DNA from: Candidatus Bathycorpusculum sp.
GTDB lineage: Archaea; Thermoproteota; Bathyarchaeia; Bathyarchaeales; Bathycorpusculaceae
Assembly (NCBI GenBank): GCA_009779045.1
Contig: WREZ01000073.1
Span: 1-6,360 of the forward strand
Direction: 5' to 3'
Length of the DNA stretch: 6,360 nt
Part shown: positions 5,509 to 6,360 of the stretch, piece by piece
Numbering within the stretch: position 1 is the first letter of the stretch
Layout of the letters: the number at the start of each line of letters is the position of its first letter
The notes under the pieces: model-generated
Database searches by the model: none
What the model was told of the DNA's origin: nothing
Seen by the model: the letters and a program-made list of their open reading frames with translations, nothing else
Program-made: the position numbers and the translations under genes

Positions 5509-6054
5509 ATGGCGCAAAACAACAATAACACAAAAAAAACCGAAGAAAACAAAGTACTTCGTGTCCAAATAAAAAAGAGACCTGAGCAACCACCAACACC
5601 ATCAGCTGCTGCATTATACAGTGAAGAAGATGTTCGCAGAATTGTAAATGAATTTGTCACGTCATGGATAAAAGGAGACACCATAATTCGCTTCCCCACC
5701 GCTAGTGAACTGGGCAAACAAAACCCGTTAAACATCACACTCACTAAAGATCCGTCTGTTAACGCAGAACTAAAAATCAAAGAACACTACATTGACCTAA
5801 TTCTTATTTGCGCCGGCGTAAAACCCGCCACCAACATAGAACAACAAAAAGCCATATCAGAAGTCTTCAAAATGATGCTAATGTTCCGCAGCGCAAACCG
5901 CATAGAAAACAAAAACATTACAAAAGACATCGAAAGACGCTTCACTGACATAGAAAAAACCCAACAAAACCAAATAAAACTAGTTGAACAAATAACAGCA
6001 TTCCTCTTCAAACCCAAAAAACCAAACAACAAAAAACCAAGAACTGAAAGATAG
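5509..6054 (+). CDS. Hypothetical Lys/Asn-rich protein, 181 residues, not recognised
   Basis: I do not recognise this protein. Residues 1-34 are polar and probably disordered, with an Asn run, charged residues and a Pro-rich stretch PEQPPTPSAAA at 25-35. Residues about 37-126 look folded: a helix with SEEDVRRIVNEFVTSWIKG, a strand-like TIIRFPTA, a possible beta-hairpin at 72-90, then hydrophobic helices with HYIDLILICAG and VFKMMLMF. Residues about 128-166 are a charged, coiled-coil-like helix, and the end (KPKKPNNKKPRTER) is strongly basic, so contact with nucleic acid or another acidic partner is possible. There is no signal peptide, and the hydrophobic helices are short for membrane segments. 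Coding status is supported by GAGGCGG 8 nt before the ATG and a TATA box at 5449. The coding strand is unusually rich in A and C. No function can be assigned. Confidence 0.72.
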   Translation: MAQNNNNTKKTEENKVLRVQIKKRPEQPPTPSAAALYSEEDVRRIVNEFVTSWIKGDTIIRFPTASELGKQNPLNITLTKDPSVNAELKIKEHYIDLILICAGVKPATNIEQQKAISEVFKMMLMFRSANRIENKNITKDIERRFTDIEKTQQNQIKLVEQITAFLFKPKKPNNKKPRTER

Positions 6055-6063
6055 ATTTTAGAA

Positions 6064-6099
6064 GGGCAAAGTTTATTCATGGGAAGGTATACTTTGCTT
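6064..6099 (+). repeat. Imperfect hairpin between the 181-residue protein gene and tRNA-Glu
   Basis: GCAAAGT (6066-6072) pairs with ACTTTGC (6091-6097). After one T-T mismatch two more pairs (TA with TA) extend the stem inward, and two G-T pairs extend it outward, leaving a 12-nt loop at 6076-6087. It begins 9 nt after the stop of the upstream gene, so it may end that transcript. Its right arm also contains the probable tRNA promoter. Confidence 0.5.
6087..6093 (+). promoter_or_regulatory. TATA-like element of tRNA-Glu
   Basis: GTATACT is centred about 28 nt before the first tRNA base, so transcription could begin within a few bases of the mature 5' end, as usual for archaeal tRNA genes. An alternative AT-rich box is GTTTATT at 6071-6077, which would give a precursor of roughly 15-20 nt. 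Confidence 0.4.
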
Positions 6100-6117
6100 G
6101 ATGCTTCAACCAAAAAC

Positions 6118-6195
6118 GCTCCGGTAGTATAGTCCGGTCAAGTATTCCGGCCTTTCGAGCCGAAGACCCGGGTCCGAATCCCGGCCGGAGCACCA
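6118..6195 (+). tRNA. tRNA-Glu (anticodon TTC), CCA encoded
   Basis: A complete cloverleaf without an intron. The acceptor stem GCTCCGG/CCGGAGC (6118-6124 with 6185-6191) is fully paired, the discriminator is A6192, and CCA is encoded at 6193-6195. The D stem is GTAT/GTAT (6127-6130 with 6142-6145). The anticodon stem is CCGGC/GCCGA (6147-6151 with 6159-6163), its loop is CTTTCGA, and the anticodon TTC is at 6154-6156. The variable loop is AGAC. The T stem CCGGG/CCCGG (6168-6172 with 6180-6184) encloses the loop TCCGAAT. Two departures from a standard tRNA are visible: the outermost anticodon-stem pair 27-43 is C-A, and position 55 is C instead of the nearly universal T. The strong stems elsewhere argue for a real gene. 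Confidence 0.95.
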
Positions 6196-6225
6196 ACCTC
6201 CTGCTTCTGGTGCCCTTTCTCATGT
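6190..6225 (+). terminator. Possible hairpin terminator overlapping the tRNA 3' end
   Basis: GCACCA (6190-6195, the last bases of the tRNA including CCA) is the exact inverse of TGGTGC at 6208-6213, separated by 12 nt. Pyrimidine-rich sequence with T3 at 6217-6219 and T4 at 6225-6228 follows. The element could end transcription or briefly compete with acceptor-stem folding. It is short and may be coincidental. Confidence 0.35.
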
Positions 6226-6360
6226 TTTAAAATTCCCACAAACTCTCATGAAAGTCTGCTACAGATACCTTGCTGGCAACCCACATTTCTTTCCTGAAAC
6301 AAGCAAATCACAAATCAAATCCAGCACTATTTAGCTTTTCCTCATACCTCCTCTGATTCA
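6196..6360. other. No recognised gene; pyrimidine-rich end of the window
   Basis: These 165 nt after tRNA-Glu contain no convincing open frame. The longest seen is a 19-codon minus-strand frame at 6227-6286 that I do not accept. The plus strand is rich in C and T. No direct repeat of the tRNA 3' end, integrase fragment or RNA motif was seen. A minus-strand GAGGAGGT at 6346-6353 (plus-strand ACCTCCTC) is followed at once by an ATG that stops after four codons. Confidence 0.6.

Noticed and set aside
5466..6113. Two minus-strand frames opposite the 181-residue gene
   Set aside because: The plus-strand frame has a TATA box, a Shine-Dalgarno site and a sensible domain layout. The minus-strand translations are hydrophobic, of unlikely composition, and have no start signals.
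6227..6286. 19-codon minus-strand frame after the tRNA gene
   Set aside because: A frame this short occurs by chance, and there is no convincing promoter, family match or neighbour to support it.
6118..6360. tRNA-linked integration site for a mobile element
   Set aside because: No direct copy of the tRNA 3' end, integrase, transposase or terminal repeat is visible in the window.
1..6360. CRISPR array, insertion sequence, toxin-antitoxin or defence operon
   Set aside because: No regularly spaced repeats, transposase motifs or paired small toxin/antitoxin genes were found. The HD protein alone, beside a housekeeping kinase, is not enough to call an anti-phage system.

Overview
The window looks like a low-GC archaeal chromosome segment (roughly 39% G+C by hand count across 1381-2340). 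The archaeal signs are a UPF0147 protein, an archaeal SSSCA1/p27-type zinc-ribbon protein, a dTMP kinase of archaeal appearance, TATA-type promoters with short or absent leaders, TTG and GTG starts, and a tRNA-Glu with encoded CCA. A TACK-type lineage such as Bathyarchaeia is my guess from general appearance. The sequence alone does not prove it.

Layout. UPF0147 (13-291, minus) diverges from a two-gene unit (371-1255, plus): the SSSCA1-type protein and an unrecognised 165-residue protein 12 nt downstream. One palindromic TATA candidate lies between the divergent starts. Next comes a two-gene ABC exporter operon (1386-3463, plus): an ATPase and an ABC-2 type permease, 2 nt apart, behind a palindrome and a tandem hexamer that look operator-like. 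It converges, with only 17 nt between stop codons, on a thymidylate kinase (3481-4077, minus). The kinase diverges from a SAMHD1-like HD-domain protein (4149-5429, plus) across 71 nt containing a second possible shared TATA box. An unrecognised Lys/Asn-rich protein (5509-6054, plus), a hairpin/promoter segment, tRNA-Glu(TTC) at 6118-6195 and about 165 nt with no recognised gene complete the window.

How the genes work together. The ATPase and permease almost certainly form one exporter of unknown substrate. The kinase phosphorylates dTMP to dTDP on the way to dTTP, and the HD protein belongs to a family that includes dNTP triphosphohydrolases, so the divergent pair may place dTTP synthesis and dNTP breakdown at one promoter region. 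The other neighbours have no evident shared pathway.

I looked for an undescribed defence, mobile or secondary-metabolite system and cannot support one. The items most worth a second look are the tRNA-Glu with C at position 55 and a C-A pair at 27-43, the zinc ribbon lacking its fourth usual ligand, the two candidate bidirectional promoters, the operator-like sequence before the exporter, and the two unrecognised proteins.
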